From Streptomyces omiyaensis (GTDB lineage: Bacteria; Actinomycetota; Actinomycetes; Streptomycetales; Streptomycetaceae), in NCBI RefSeq assembly GCF_014650895.1, contig NZ_BMVV01000011.1:1-64000 (forward strand): 64,000 nt of DNA, given 5' to 3'. The position numbers were made by a program, and so were the translations under genes. Below, piece after piece: positions 40,888 to 49,402 of this stretch (position 1 is its first letter; every line of letters starts with the position of its first letter). The notes below the pieces were generated by a model that made no database searches, was not told where the DNA came from, and saw only the letters and a program-made list of their open reading frames with translations.

Positions 40888-42469
40888 CGAGGAAGCGGAG
40901 CGGGTCCGCCAGATGTATCACGTGGAGACCATCCCACAACTGGCTTCTCTTTGAGGAGAGTTGGGCTGGTGGACCGATGGTGGCGGGGTGCCCTTCGGCG
41001 GTCGCCGGGCAGAGTCGGGGCCGGGGCCGATCCCTTGCTTTCCGTGTCGGGGTGCGGGGTGCCGAGGTGGGGGTGGGGGCGGCGTCGGTTTCCGTGTCCG
41101 GGTGCGCGTCCGTACTTGCGGCCGTATCCGTATCTGTCCCCGTGCCCGTACCCGCGCCCGTACCCGCGCCTGTGCCTGTGCCTGTGCCTGTGCCGAAGGC
41201 TGCGGCCGTGAGGGCCAGGGCGGCCAGGAGGGCGAAGAGTCGGGGGGTGCCGCCGAGGGGTGGGGCGAGGAGGGCGGCGGCGAAGGGAGCGAGGGCGGAG
41301 GCCGCCATGGCGGGGGCGTTGAGGGTGCCGGAAAGGCGGCCGTAGTGGGTGGCGCCCCAGCGGTCGGTGACCGCGGTGGCCTGGAGGAGGGTGAGGTTGC
41401 CGCGTACGACTCCGGCGACGACCGATACGGCGACCAGCAGTGCGTACGGCCCCGGGACGACCGCGAACGCGGCGGTGGTCAGGCCGCCGAGGGCGGTGAG
41501 GGCGACCGTGCGGGCGGTGGCGCCGGTGCGGCGGGCGAGGGTGGCGTAGAGGGTGCGGCCGAGGGTCTGGCCCGCTCCGCCGAGGCCCAGGGCCCACGCG
41601 GCCTGGCTGGTGGTGTAGCCGCGTTCGACGAGGAGCGGGACGAGGGTGACGACGACGGCGTACATCGCGAACGCCGAGAGCGCGAGGGCCAGGGAGAGCA
41701 GCAGGAAGGGGCGGCTGCGCACGACGGCCCGGGGCGTCGCGTCCGTGTCGGCGGGTGCGGGCGGGGCCGGGGGCCAGGGGGCGCGCAGGGCGAGTGCGTG
41801 GGCGGGGACGGTGACGGCGGCCAGGACGCCCGCGAGGACCAGGTAGGTGGTGCGCCAGGTGAGGTGGTCGGCGAGCACGGCGGTGAGCGGGGCGAAGACG
41901 GTGGAGGCGAGGCCGCCGGCGAGCGTGACGATCGTGAGGGCGCGGACGTGGTCGGGGGCGTACCAGCGGGTGAGGGCGGCGAAGGCGGGCTGGTAGAAGG
42001 TGGACGCCATCGCGAACCCGGCCAGGACCCAGCCGGCGAAGAACACCGGCAGGTTCGGGGCCGCGGCGATGGTCGCCAGGCCGACGGCGCCCGCGACCGA
42101 TCCCGCGGTCATGACCGCGCGGGGGCCGCGGCGGTCGATGATGCGGCCGACCTGCATGCCGGCGACGCCGGAGACGATCAGGGCGAGGGAGAACGCGGCC
42201 ATGGTGGCGGTGCCGGACCAGCCGGTCGCGGCGGTGATCTCGGGATTGAGGACCGGGAAGGCGTAGTAGAGGACGCCCCAGCCGGCGATCTGGGTCGCGC
42301 ACAGGGCGGGGAGTACGGCACGGGGCCGGGAGGGCGGTCGGGGCTGGGGCTGGGACCGGGGGCGTCGCCTCGTCCCGGTCGGGGGCGTGGGCACGGGTCC
42401 AGCCCCGGTCCCGGCCTCGGCTCCCTCCCCGGTCCCGGTTCCCGTCGTGGGGGTGTTGCGGTCGGTCAC
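40535..42469 (-). CDS. MFS transporter fused in frame to a DUF2568-like membrane domain, 644 aa
   Basis: Residues about 45-420 form a 12-helix MFS exporter (RIIDRRGPRAVMTAG is the loop 2-3 motif A). Then comes a Gly-Thr repeat linker (encoded by GTGCCT-type hexamers) and about 60 disordered residues. Residues from about 517 resemble YrdB/DUF2568 small membrane proteins (four helices). An internal GTG at 40921 could start that domain separately (128 aa). Start GTG at 42469 overlaps the flavoprotein stop. In this arsenic context it may export an organoarsenical. Confidence 0.75.
   Translation of the reverse strand: MTDRNTPTTGTGTGEGAEAGTGAGPVPTPPTGTRRRPRSQPQPRPPSRPRAVLPALCATQIAGWGVLYYAFPVLNPEITAATGWSGTATMAAFSLALIVSGVAGMQVGRIIDRRGPRAVMTAGSVAGAVGLATIAAAPNLPVFFAGWVLAGFAMASTFYQPAFAALTRWYAPDHVRALTIVTLAGGLASTVFAPLTAVLADHLTWRTTYLVLAGVLAAVTVPAHALALRAPWPPAPPAPADTDATPRAVVRSRPFLLLSLALALSAFAMYAVVVTLVPLLVERGYTTSQAAWALGLGGAGQTLGRTLYATLARRTGATARTVALTALGGLTTAAFAVVPGPYALLVAVSVVAGVVRGNLTLLQATAVTDRWGATHYGRLSGTLNAPAMAASALAPFAAALLAPPLGGTPRLFALLAALALTAAAFGTGTGTGTGAGTGAGTGTGTDTDTAASTDAHPDTETDAAPTPTSAPRTPTRKARDRPRPRLCPATAEGHPATIGPPAQLSSKRSQLWDGLHVIHLADPLRFLVMLAAWVATPWALAPHSVLLAVASVLLLVAALALFATPGDHGMDREKILVPVPGAVTVAVVLLHLAAAVVSSWTAWPTWAAVAVTVLAAASLIAEQPRWRALLAPPDRHRDAPPTPL
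41140..41200. repeat. Hexamer repeat encoding the Gly-Thr linker
   Basis: A run of CCCGTA/CCCGCG/CCTGTG hexamers encodes alternating Gly and Thr/Ala. It keeps the MFS and DUF2568-like frames connected and is probably length-variable. Confidence 0.7.
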
Positions 42470-43971
42470 GGGGTGCGGGACGGCGCCGGGGCCGGAGGCC
42501 GGGCCGAGGCCGGGCCGTCGAGTCGGATCAGGGGCCGGGCCGGGGCGCAGCAGCCTCCGTCGCCGGTGGAGACCGGGGTGTCGGTGGCCGGGGCGTCGGT
42601 GGCCGGGATGTCGGTGGCCGGGGTGTCGGTGGCCGGCTGGTCGAAGAGGCCGGCGCCGCCGCACACGCCCGTCTCGGGCAGGACCAGTTCGACGCGCTCG
42701 GCGGCCTCGTGGTCGCCGGCGAGGGCGGCGGCGACGGAGCGGACCTGCTCGTAGCCGGTGAGGGCGAGGAAGGTCGGAGCGCGGCCGTAGGACTTCATGC
42801 CGACAAGGTAGAGGCCCTGCTCCGGGTGGGACAGCTCCTTCGCGCCGTGCGGGTAGACGGTGCCGCAGGAGTGCTGGTTGGGGTCGATGAGCGGGGCGAG
42901 GGCGGTCGGGGCCTGAAGGCGCTCGTCGAGGCCGAGGCGGAGTTCTCCGAGGAAGGACAGGTCGGGGCGGAAGCCGGTGAGGACCACGACCTCGTCGACC
43001 GGGTCGAGGCGCCGGCCGTCCTCGGCCACCAGGACGAGACGCCCGTCGGCGTCACGTTCCACCGTGTGCGTACGGAAGCCGGTGACGGCGTCGGCGTGGC
43101 CCTCGTCGACGGCGGCCTTGGCGGCGAGACCGAGGGCGCCCCGGGCCGGGAGCTGGTCGGCGGTGCCGCCGCCGAAGGTGGATCCGGAGACGCCCCGGCG
43201 CAGGATCCACGTGGCGTGCGTGCCGGCGCCGTCGTCGGACTTCGCCAGGTCGGCCAGCAGGGCGAGGGCGGTGAAGGCGGAGGCGCCGGAGCCGATGACC
43301 GCGGTGCGCCTGCCGGCGTGGCGGGCCCGGGCCGCGGGGTCGGCGAGGTCGGGGACGCGGTAGGAGATCCGGTCCGCGGCGGCGCGCTCGCCGAGGGCGG
43401 GCAGGCCGTCCCCGCCGATGGGGCCGGGAGTGGCCCAGGTGCCGGAGGCGTCGACGACGGCGCGGGCGAGGATCCGCTCCTCGCGCCCGTCGGCGTACGC
43501 GACGTGCACGGTGAAGGGCTGGGCCTCGCGGTCGGTGTCGACGATCCGGTCCCGGCCGGCGCGGGAGACGCCGGTGACGCGGGCGCCGGTGCGGACCTTG
43601 TCCCCGAGGGCGTCGGCGAGGGGCTGGAGGTAGCACTCGGCCCAGTCCCCGCCGGTGGGGTACGTCGCCGGGTCCGGCTTCGTCCAGCCGGTGGGGGCGA
43701 GGAGCTTCTCGGCGGCCGGGTCGACGACCTCGGCCCAGGGGGAGAAGAGCCGGACGTGGGCCCACTCGCGCACCGCGGCACCCGCCTGCGCCCCGGCCTC
43801 CAGGACGAGGGGGTCCAGGCCGCGTCCGACGAGGTGCGCGGCGGCGGCGAGACCGGCCGGGCCTGCTCCGACGACCACGACGGGCAGCCGCCCGGGGACG
43901 TCGGGAACGGGGACGTCGGGAACGGGGACGTCGAAGGCGGTGGTGGTGGAGGCGGTGGTGGCGGCGTTCAT
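42466..43971 (-). CDS. FAD-dependent oxidoreductase of arsenic cluster 2, about 501 aa
   Basis: Rossmann FAD motif VGAGPAG near residue 35-41 and the later VIGSGASAFTA for NAD(P)H. VVLTGFRPD is the late signature. The C-terminal tail has a ATDTPATDIPATD repeat ending in GGCCAPARP, with a vicinal Cys pair that could bind As(III). I chose ATG 43971 (AGAGGG upstream); 43998 adds nine residues. It is translationally coupled with the MFS gene and probably an ArsO/ArsH-type partner for arsenicals. Confidence 0.8.
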   Translation of the reverse strand: MNAATTASTTTAFDVPVPDVPVPDVPGRLPVVVVGAGPAGLAAAAHLVGRGLDPLVLEAGAQAGAAVREWAHVRLFSPWAEVVDPAAEKLLAPTGWTKPDPATYPTGGDWAECYLQPLADALGDKVRTGARVTGVSRAGRDRIVDTDREAQPFTVHVAYADGREERILARAVVDASGTWATPGPIGGDGLPALGERAAADRISYRVPDLADPAARARHAGRRTAVIGSGASAFTALALLADLAKSDDGAGTHATWILRRGVSGSTFGGGTADQLPARGALGLAAKAAVDEGHADAVTGFRTHTVERDADGRLVLVAEDGRRLDPVDEVVVLTGFRPDLSFLGELRLGLDERLQAPTALAPLIDPNQHSCGTVYPHGAKELSHPEQGLYLVGMKSYGRAPTFLALTGYEQVRSVAAALAGDHEAAERVELVLPETGVCGGAGLFDQPATDTPATDIPATDAPATDTPVSTGDGGCCAPARPLIRLDGPASARPPAPAPSRTP

Positions 43972-44038
43972 GGCGGGTCCCTCTGTTTCGACATTCATCG
44001 ATCTCTTACACGCGCAGCATGACCCTTGATTAGACGCC

Positions 44039-44061
44039 TGTCAACATAGACGTTCGTCGAT
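44039..44061. promoter_or_regulatory. ArsR-type operator copy 1
   Basis: TGTCAACATAGACGT-N-GTCGA pattern. It is almost identical to copy 2 in front of arsR. The reverse strand supplies TTGACA as a -35-like element for the flavoprotein operon, with CATGCT 17 bases later. Confidence 0.65.
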
Positions 44062-44148
44062 AAATGAGGGAGGGGCGAGAGGTGCGGAAAGGAGCCGCCC
44101 CCCCACCCCGGACATCATCCGCGCCGCCCGCCGACACTGGGCTGCTGC

Positions 44149-44180
44149 TTCGACATGTGTCAACATAGACGTATGTCGAA
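44149..44180. promoter_or_regulatory. ArsR-type operator copy 2, overlapping arsR start
   Basis: TTCGACAT-N16-ATGTCGAA is an exact interrupted palindrome enclosing TGTCAACATAGACGT (44158-44172). The right arm overlaps the ATG at 44173, so ArsR binding would block its own start. No Shine-Dalgarno is visible: probably leaderless. Confidence 0.7.
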
Positions 44181-44535
44181 TGCGAAGGCGCTGCCACTGC
44201 TTCAACCCGCGGTGGAGCCGTGCTGCCCGCCGCTCACCGAGCGGCCCCTGACGGGTGAGGAGGCCGAGCGGGCCGCGGCCATGTTCAAGGCCCTCGGCGA
44301 CCCGGTCCGGCTGCGGCTCTTCTCCGCCGTCGCCTCGCACGAGAACGGCGAGGCGTGCGTCTGCGACATCTCCGACGTGGGCGTCTCCCAGCCCACCGTC
44401 TCCCACCACCTGAAGAAGCTGAAGGAGGCGGGACTGCTGTCCTCCGAGCGGCGCGGCACCTGGGTCTTCTACCGCGTCGAGCCCGCCGTCCTCGCGACCA
44501 TGGGAGCCGTCCTCACCAAGGCCGCCGCCTCGTGA
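44173..44535 (+). CDS. arsR: ArsR-family repressor of arsenic cluster 2, 120 aa
   Basis: Winged HTH with the ACVCDIS metal box (C62, C64) plus an N-terminal vicinal pair C17/C18 (EPCCPP), so it combines two known As(III)-site types. HTH VSQPTVSHHLKKLKEAGLL. The first in-frame ATG is 44155; 44173 fits the operator. Its TGA overlaps the GTG of the acetyltransferase. Confidence 0.9.
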   Translation: MSNAKALPLLQPAVEPCCPPLTERPLTGEEAERAAAMFKALGDPVRLRLFSAVASHENGEACVCDISDVGVSQPTVSHHLKKLKEAGLLSSERRGTWVFYRVEPAVLATMGAVLTKAAAS

Positions 44536-45032
44536 GCGCGCCGGTGGGCGTCGTGCCGCTCACGGACGCCCACGCCGACGAGGTCCTCGCGATCTACCAG
44601 GCCGGCATCGACGAGGGCAACGCCACGTTCGAGACCTCCGCGCCGTCCTGGGAGGAGTTCGACGCGGCGAAGACGCCCGGGCACCGCTTCGCCGCGGTGG
44701 ACGCGTCCGGGCGGGTACTGGGCTGGGTCGCCGCCTCGAAGGTCTCCGACCGGTGCGCGTACACGGGCGTGGTCGAGCACTCCGTCTACGTGCATCCCGA
44801 GGCCCGCGGCAGGGGTGTGGCCTCCGCTCTGCTGGAGGCGCTGATCGCCTCGACGGAGGCGGCGGGGATCTGGACGATCCAGTCCGGCGTCTTCCCCGAG
44901 AACACCGCGAGCCTCGCCGTCCACGCGCGGGCCGGATTCCGGGTCATCGGCACCCGCGAGCGGATCGGCCGCCACCACGGCGTGTGGCGCGACACGGTCC
45001 TCGTCGAGCGCCGCAGCCCTCTGATCGTCTGA
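44532..45032 (+). CDS. arsN: GNAT acetyltransferase, ArsN1/phosphinothricin-acetyltransferase-like, 166 aa
   Basis: GNAT fold with acetyl-CoA motif HPEARGRGVASALL and VFPENTASLAVHARAGF. The N-terminus (AIYQAGIDEGNATFETSAPSW) is the typical start of PPT acetyltransferases. Encoded directly with ArsR, it matches ArsN1-type enzymes that acetylate the arsenic-containing amino acid arsinothricin. GTG start overlapping arsR. Substrate inferred only. Confidence 0.82.
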   Translation: MSAPVGVVPLTDAHADEVLAIYQAGIDEGNATFETSAPSWEEFDAAKTPGHRFAAVDASGRVLGWVAASKVSDRCAYTGVVEHSVYVHPEARGRGVASALLEALIASTEAAGIWTIQSGVFPENTASLAVHARAGFRVIGTRERIGRHHGVWRDTVLVERRSPLIV

Positions 45033-45099
45033 CCGCTCGCGTCCGGACCGCCGCCCTCCGTCCGCCGCCCTCCGGGGGATGACGGACGGCCGTGGCGCC

Positions 45100-45573
45100 T
45101 CACGCCGTGCGGTAGGCGGCGGGCGTGATGCCGTAGGTGTGGGTGAACCAGCGGGTGAGAGGGGCCTGGCCGGCGAAACCGGCCTCCGCGGCCGCCGTCG
45201 CCGGCGCCCCGGCCGGGCGGGGCGCGTTGCCGGCGACCGCCGCGTGCGGGCGGGCGCCGGCCCGGGCCGGCGCCGGTTCGTCCACGACCGGGGCCGCGAA
45301 GAGCGGCGGCCCGGCCGCCCCGGGCGCCGCGTCGCCCCACGCGTCCCGGACGTGCGCTTCGCCGAGGTGGAGCATCCGGTAGCGGTCGCCGTCGCGTACG
45401 GCCGACCGCCCGTCGTGAGGGTCGTCCGGGTCGAGCACCATGACCGGACCGGCCGCGCTGACGTGCCGCCCGCCCCGGCACACGAACGACTGCGCCCCGT
45501 GATCGGTCACCCCGAACGCGTACGTGTCGCGGGCGTGCGTCGGGTGCGCGTACCGGTCGAAGCGCGCGTCCAT
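45100..45573 (-). pseudogene. AraC-family regulator with internal deletion, 157 aa
   Basis: The N-terminal sensor portion (RFDRYAHPTHARDTYAFGV, then VMVLDPDDPHDGR) and the very end (AAEAGFAGQAPLTRWFTHTYGITPAAYRTA) are intact, but the region that should hold the first HTH (about 90 residues) is missing: APVVDEPAPARAGARPHAAVAG joins directly to the second HTH. It cannot bind DNA normally. Probably a relic. Confidence 0.7.
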
Positions 45574-45607
45574 GGCTTCCAGCCCGAACGTCGACGGGAC
45601 GCAGAGG

Positions 45608-45976
45608 GTGCGCCCGGCCGTCCACCGGGGATTCGCCCGCACCGGACGCGCGCCGGGCGTGCCGGAGCTCTCCGCGCCCACCGCCCTCGGCCCCGACCGG
45701 GTGCGCCGGGGGCTGCGCACCCTCCACGCGCGCCACGGCCTGGTCCTCGACCCGCACGACGAGGACCGGATCGTGACGGCCCACCCCTCCGCCTCCGTAC
45801 CGCTCGGCTTCTCCGTCACGGGGACGCGCACCCTGGGGTGGGGCGGCTGCGGCCGGGACCCGTTCGCCCTACCTCATCTGCTCGGGGAGGAGCCCGGCGT
45901 CCTGGTCGCCACCCGCTGCCCGGCCTGCGACGCCCCGCACGCCTGGGTCGTCGGCCGGGAGGCGCCCCCCGGAGGA
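45608..45976 (+). pseudogene. MerB-like (organomercurial lyase) fragment, truncated at 3' end
   Basis: FARTGRAPGVPELSAP, VRRGLRTLHARHGLVLDPHD, TAHPSASVPLGFSV and ATRCPACDAPHAWVVGREAPPGG resemble the N-terminal and central parts of MerB-type lyases (HPFS-like substrate loop and C-x2-C). The C-terminal portion, where the family continues for about 90 residues, is absent, and the frame runs without stop into the following hydrolase. GTG at 45608 is a tentative start. Confidence 0.6.
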
Positions 45977-46057
45977 CGAGCGGGCGGCCCCGTACGCCGG
46001 CGCCGCCGTCGCGGCGGTGCCGGTGCCGATGCCGGTGTGCGGGCATACGCTGAAGCC

Positions 46058-46852
46058 ATGGCCATGGTGCGGGTCGAGGGAGTGGAGGTCGTCCACGACC
46101 GCGTGGGCGAGGGACCTCCCCTGGTGTTCCTGCACGGTGCCGCGTCGGACGCCCGCCTCTGGTGGCCCCAACTCGACGCGCTGGCGGACGCTTTCACGGT
46201 GGTGGCGTGGGACGAGCCCGGCGCGGGCCGCTCCTCCGACCTGCCGGAGTCCTACGGGCTCGCGGACTACGCCCACTGCCTGGCAGCGGTCGTGGAGTCG
46301 CTGCGGCTCGGTCCGGCGCACGTCGCCGGTCTGTCCTGGGGCGGCACGCTCGCCCTGGAGTTCTACCGCCACCACGCGGACCTCGTGAGGACCCTGATCC
46401 TCGCCGACACCTACGCGGGCTGGAAGGGTTCCCTGCCGGCGGAGGAGGTGCGGGCCCGGGTCGAGGGCGCGCGCCGGATGCTCGCCGTACCACCCGACGC
46501 GTTCGATCCGACCCTGCCCGGGCTGTTCGCCGGCGAACGGCCCGCCACGTACCTGCCGCTGCTGGGCGCGATGGGGGCCGCCGTCCGCCCGGACACCCTG
46601 CGGAGGCAGTTGTCCCTCATGGCCGAGGCGGACCAGCGGGATCTCCTGCCCGCCGTCTCCGTGCCCACCCTGCTGGTCTGGGGAGAGCAGGACGCGCGCT
46701 CGCCGCTGACCGTCGCCCGGCAGTTCCAGGAGTCCGTCCCGGGCGCGGAACTGGTCGTGATCCCGGGCGCGGGACACGTCAGCAACCTGGAACGGCCGGA
46801 GGAGTTCAACCGGGCCGTGCGCGGCTTCTGCCGGGCCCACGCCCCCGTCTGA
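46058..46852 (+). CDS. Alpha/beta hydrolase, 264 aa
   Basis: Canonical fold: FLHGAASDARLWWPQLDALADAF (oxyanion HG), nucleophile elbow GLSWGG with the Ser, WGEQDARSPL for the acid, and GAGHVSNLERP with the catalytic His. Starting ATG 46058 follows TACGCT seven bases before, suggesting leaderless transcription. A second ATG is at 46064. Possibly a pimeloyl-ester or lactone hydrolase; substrate unknown. Confidence 0.87.
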   Translation: MAMVRVEGVEVVHDRVGEGPPLVFLHGAASDARLWWPQLDALADAFTVVAWDEPGAGRSSDLPESYGLADYAHCLAAVVESLRLGPAHVAGLSWGGTLALEFYRHHADLVRTLILADTYAGWKGSLPAEEVRARVEGARRMLAVPPDAFDPTLPGLFAGERPATYLPLLGAMGAAVRPDTLRRQLSLMAEADQRDLLPAVSVPTLLVWGEQDARSPLTVARQFQESVPGAELVVIPGAGHVSNLERPEEFNRAVRGFCRAHAPV

Positions 46853-46875
46853 AGCCGGACGGCAGCCTGTTGGAA

Positions 46876-46927
46876 CCGCGCGTACCGCTCTGCGCACGGA
46901 AAGCCACGCGCGGAGCGGTACGCGCGG
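46876..46927. terminator. Strong hairpin after the hydrolase gene
   Basis: CCGCGCGTACCGCTC pairs with GAGCGGTACGCGCGG (15 bp, perfect), and an inner GCGC/GCGC extends it around a 22-base loop. It lies 23 bases after the stop and before the next gene on the same strand. Confidence 0.85.
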
Positions 46928-47026
46928 ATGCGTACGTCCCCGCGTGCGGCGCCTGGCTCCCGCGGCCGTGCGACGGGGGCCGGTCGCCCGGCAGGCGGGG
47001 CGCCGGGGATCTTAGACTCGCCCGTC

Positions 47027-48064
47027 ATGGAAGAGACGTTCGAGCTGGGCACCGTCCGTTGCCCGTCAGGCGTCCTGGTGCTCATCGACGGCGGCCATCT
47101 GGGGCTGTGGAGCGGGGAGCGGTCACCGGCGGACATCGATCCGGTTCTCCTGGGCATCGAGGACCCCGACGTGGCCGCCGACGTCGCGGGCGCCGTCGAC
47201 TTCGCGGTCACCGGGCCGGACGCCGCCACCGCCGTCCGCACCTTCGGGCGGCAGCCGGGCTCCAGGCTCCACGACATCCCGGCCTCACAGGCCGCCGGCG
47301 TCCAGGCGGCTTTCGAGGTGCACTGCGGCGCCGCCGGCCTGGAGGCGCGGCTGGAGGCGGTGCCGGGCCGCGAAGCCCATGCCCACAGGGCCCGTCGGAC
47401 GGCCGAAGAGGGCGGGGGCGGCTTCCTGGTGTTCGGGGTGCCCGTCGTCGCGGTGGGCGGCGTCCCCCGCGACCGGCAGCTGCCCGTGCTGGCCGCACGG
47501 GTCGGCCACGGCGAGGGGGCCGGAGAGCGGTGGTCCGAGATCTCGATCCGGACGGGCGAGGGCCCGGTGGCTTCCTCGGTCCCCCTGGGCGACATCGGGG
47601 TGGACTGGGCCCGCGTGCTGTTCGGCGACGTCGACGCCCTGAGCGTCTGGCAGCACGACGAGCCGGTGGACGGCCTGGCCGACGTGGCGTTCTGGGGTGC
47701 CGCGGCGGACGAGGCGGCCGCGCTGTTCGCCGCGCCCGAACTGGGCGAGGCCGGCGAGGAGGGTGTCCGCGGGTGGACCGGCCTGCCCCTCCCCGAGGCA
47801 CTCCACCGGGCACGCGCCCTGTCCCGGTGGAAGGACGGGACCGGATGGCGCATGGCGGTGGACTTCCGGCCGCACTCCCCTCACTGGCGGATCATGCGCG
47901 AGGTGCGGGCCTCGCAGGTGGGGGCAGGCTCCGTGGACCTCGGCGAGGCCCGGGTGCTCTGCGCGATGACGGGCCGGGGCGACGGCTTCTTCCCGGTGAC
48001 CGCCGATCTGGACGCGTCGGGGTGCCTCCTCGCCGTGAGGGTCCGCCTCTCCCCCACGTCCTGA
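47027..48064 (+). CDS. Hypothetical protein (DUF4241-like), 345 aa
   Basis: Not clearly recognised. Acidic, soluble. The C-terminal end RGDGFFPVTADLDASGCLLAVRV resembles DUF4241-type ends (GxGxFPV...V.V). It starts with MEETFELGTVRCPSGVLVLIDGG. TAGACT seven bases before the ATG suggests a leaderless transcript. The N- and C-terminal parts are beta-rich. Confidence 0.68.
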   Translation: MEETFELGTVRCPSGVLVLIDGGHLGLWSGERSPADIDPVLLGIEDPDVAADVAGAVDFAVTGPDAATAVRTFGRQPGSRLHDIPASQAAGVQAAFEVHCGAAGLEARLEAVPGREAHAHRARRTAEEGGGGFLVFGVPVVAVGGVPRDRQLPVLAARVGHGEGAGERWSEISIRTGEGPVASSVPLGDIGVDWARVLFGDVDALSVWQHDEPVDGLADVAFWGAAADEAAALFAAPELGEAGEEGVRGWTGLPLPEALHRARALSRWKDGTGWRMAVDFRPHSPHWRIMREVRASQVGAGSVDLGEARVLCAMTGRGDGFFPVTADLDASGCLLAVRVRLSPTS

Positions 48065-48247
48065 GCAGCCGGTTCCGCAAGGCCCGTCCCCGCGAGGACC
48101 GTCCCGGCGGGGACGGTGCCGGCGGGGACCGTCCCGGTCGGGACCCTGCCCGCGACGCCCGCCCCTGCGGGGGTCGCCCCCGCTGCGTCCGCCCCTGCGG
48201 CGTCCGGCCCTGCGGGGATCGCCCCGGCGGCGTCCGGCCCTCGGTGG

Positions 48248-49216
48248 TCAGGCGGCGGGGTTCTTGAGGCTCTCGATGATCCGGGCGAAGCCCTCCGTGC
48301 CGTGGCCGGCGTCCACCTGGCGCTGGATGAGCCGCTGGACCATGGCGATCGGCTCGGCGCTCACCCCCTGCTCCGCGCTCGCCTCGACGAACAGCCCGAG
48401 GTTCGAGAACTCCAGGCTCTGCTGCCCCGCGACCGTGTAGTCCCCGCCGTCGACGACCTCGGCGAATCCCGCGAACCCGCCGGTCATCGCGGTCAGCCAC
48501 GGCGCGGCCATCTGCGCGAACCGGCCCGCGGACACCCCCGCCGGCGCGAGCAGGGCCGCACCGTGCAGGAACCCCGCGAACATCACGTACATCGACGAGA
48601 GCAGCGCGAAGTCGTACAGCGACGCCAGCCCCGCGTCCTCGCCGTAGTAGGTGCCGGTCGCCCACAGGCCGAACAGCGCCTCGTGCCGGCGGAAGACCTC
48701 TTCCGAACCGCTGTACAGGATCGAGGCCTCCGGCCGGCCGATCATGGACGGCACCGCCATGATGCCGCCGTCCAGGTAGGCGACCCCGGCCTCGGCGGCC
48801 CAGGCGGCGAGCTGCCGGGCCTGCTCGGGCTTGGTCGTGGTCAGGTTGACCAGGGTCCGCCCGGCCAGGTCGCCGACGAGCGGGTCGAGCACCTCGTGCA
48901 CCGAGTCGTGGTCGAAGAGGCAGACGACCACCAGCCGGCTCGCCCGGACCGCCTCCGCGGCCGAGGCCGCCTCCACCGCCCCGTGCGCGACGAGCGCGTC
49001 GGCCTTCCCCGCCGAGCGGTTCCACACCGTGGTCCGAAGCCCGGCCTTCACCAGGGCCTCGGCGAGCGCGCCGCCCATCGCGCCGAGTCCGAGGAGACTC
49101 ACGCGGGTGTCGCCGCCCTCCGCGTTCCCCGTGCCCTCCGCGTTCCCCTTGTTCTGCGTGTTCCGCACGTTCTCCGTGTTCTCCGTGTTCTGCGTGCCCT
49201 GCGCGTTCTCCGCCAT
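48248..49216 (-). CDS. Imine-reductase-like NAD(P)-dependent oxidoreductase, 322 aa
   Basis: Rossmann motif LGLGAMGGALAEAL near residues 41-54, then GGIMAVPSMIG and the LYDFALLSSMY segment, both diagnostic of imine reductases (IRED family). These reduce cyclic imines with NADPH. The first 35 residues are an Asn/Thr/Glu repeat (TENTENVRNTQN) encoded by TTCTCCGTG-type repeats. It is divergent from an HxlR regulator, its likely controller. Confidence 0.88.
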   Translation of the reverse strand: MAENAQGTQNTENTENVRNTQNKGNAEGTGNAEGGDTRVSLLGLGAMGGALAEALVKAGLRTTVWNRSAGKADALVAHGAVEAASAAEAVRASRLVVVCLFDHDSVHEVLDPLVGDLAGRTLVNLTTTKPEQARQLAAWAAEAGVAYLDGGIMAVPSMIGRPEASILYSGSEEVFRRHEALFGLWATGTYYGEDAGLASLYDFALLSSMYVMFAGFLHGAALLAPAGVSAGRFAQMAAPWLTAMTGGFAGFAEVVDGGDYTVAGQQSLEFSNLGLFVEASAEQGVSAEPIAMVQRLIQRQVDAGHGTEGFARIIESLKNPAA

Positions 49217-49355
49217 GTCGCTGCTCCGTGCTCCGTCGAGTCGTCCGTGGGAATGCGCCGGTGCGCCGCTGCTCCGGTACTCCGGTGCGCTGATCCCCCG
49301 ATGCCTCAATCCTCGGCTCGGTCAGTAGAGTTGACCAGTACGGACTCATAAGTGC

Positions 49356-49379
49356 GGTACTCACCCCGAGGTGAGTGCC
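49356..49379. promoter_or_regulatory. Inverted repeat in the IRED/HxlR intergenic region
   Basis: GGTACTCACC-CCGA-GGTGAGTGCC: 9 of 10 arm positions pair. TTGACC (49331-49336) is nearby as a -35 candidate. It is a probable HxlR operator, or a leader hairpin. Confidence 0.5.
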
Positions 49380-49402
49380 ACCGGGACGGCACGGAGGCGC
49401 AC

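Noticed and set aside
48065..48247. Pro/Ala-rich frame after the DUF4241-like gene
   Set aside because: Low-complexity GCGTCCGGCCC-type repeats, no start signal; treated as intergenic.
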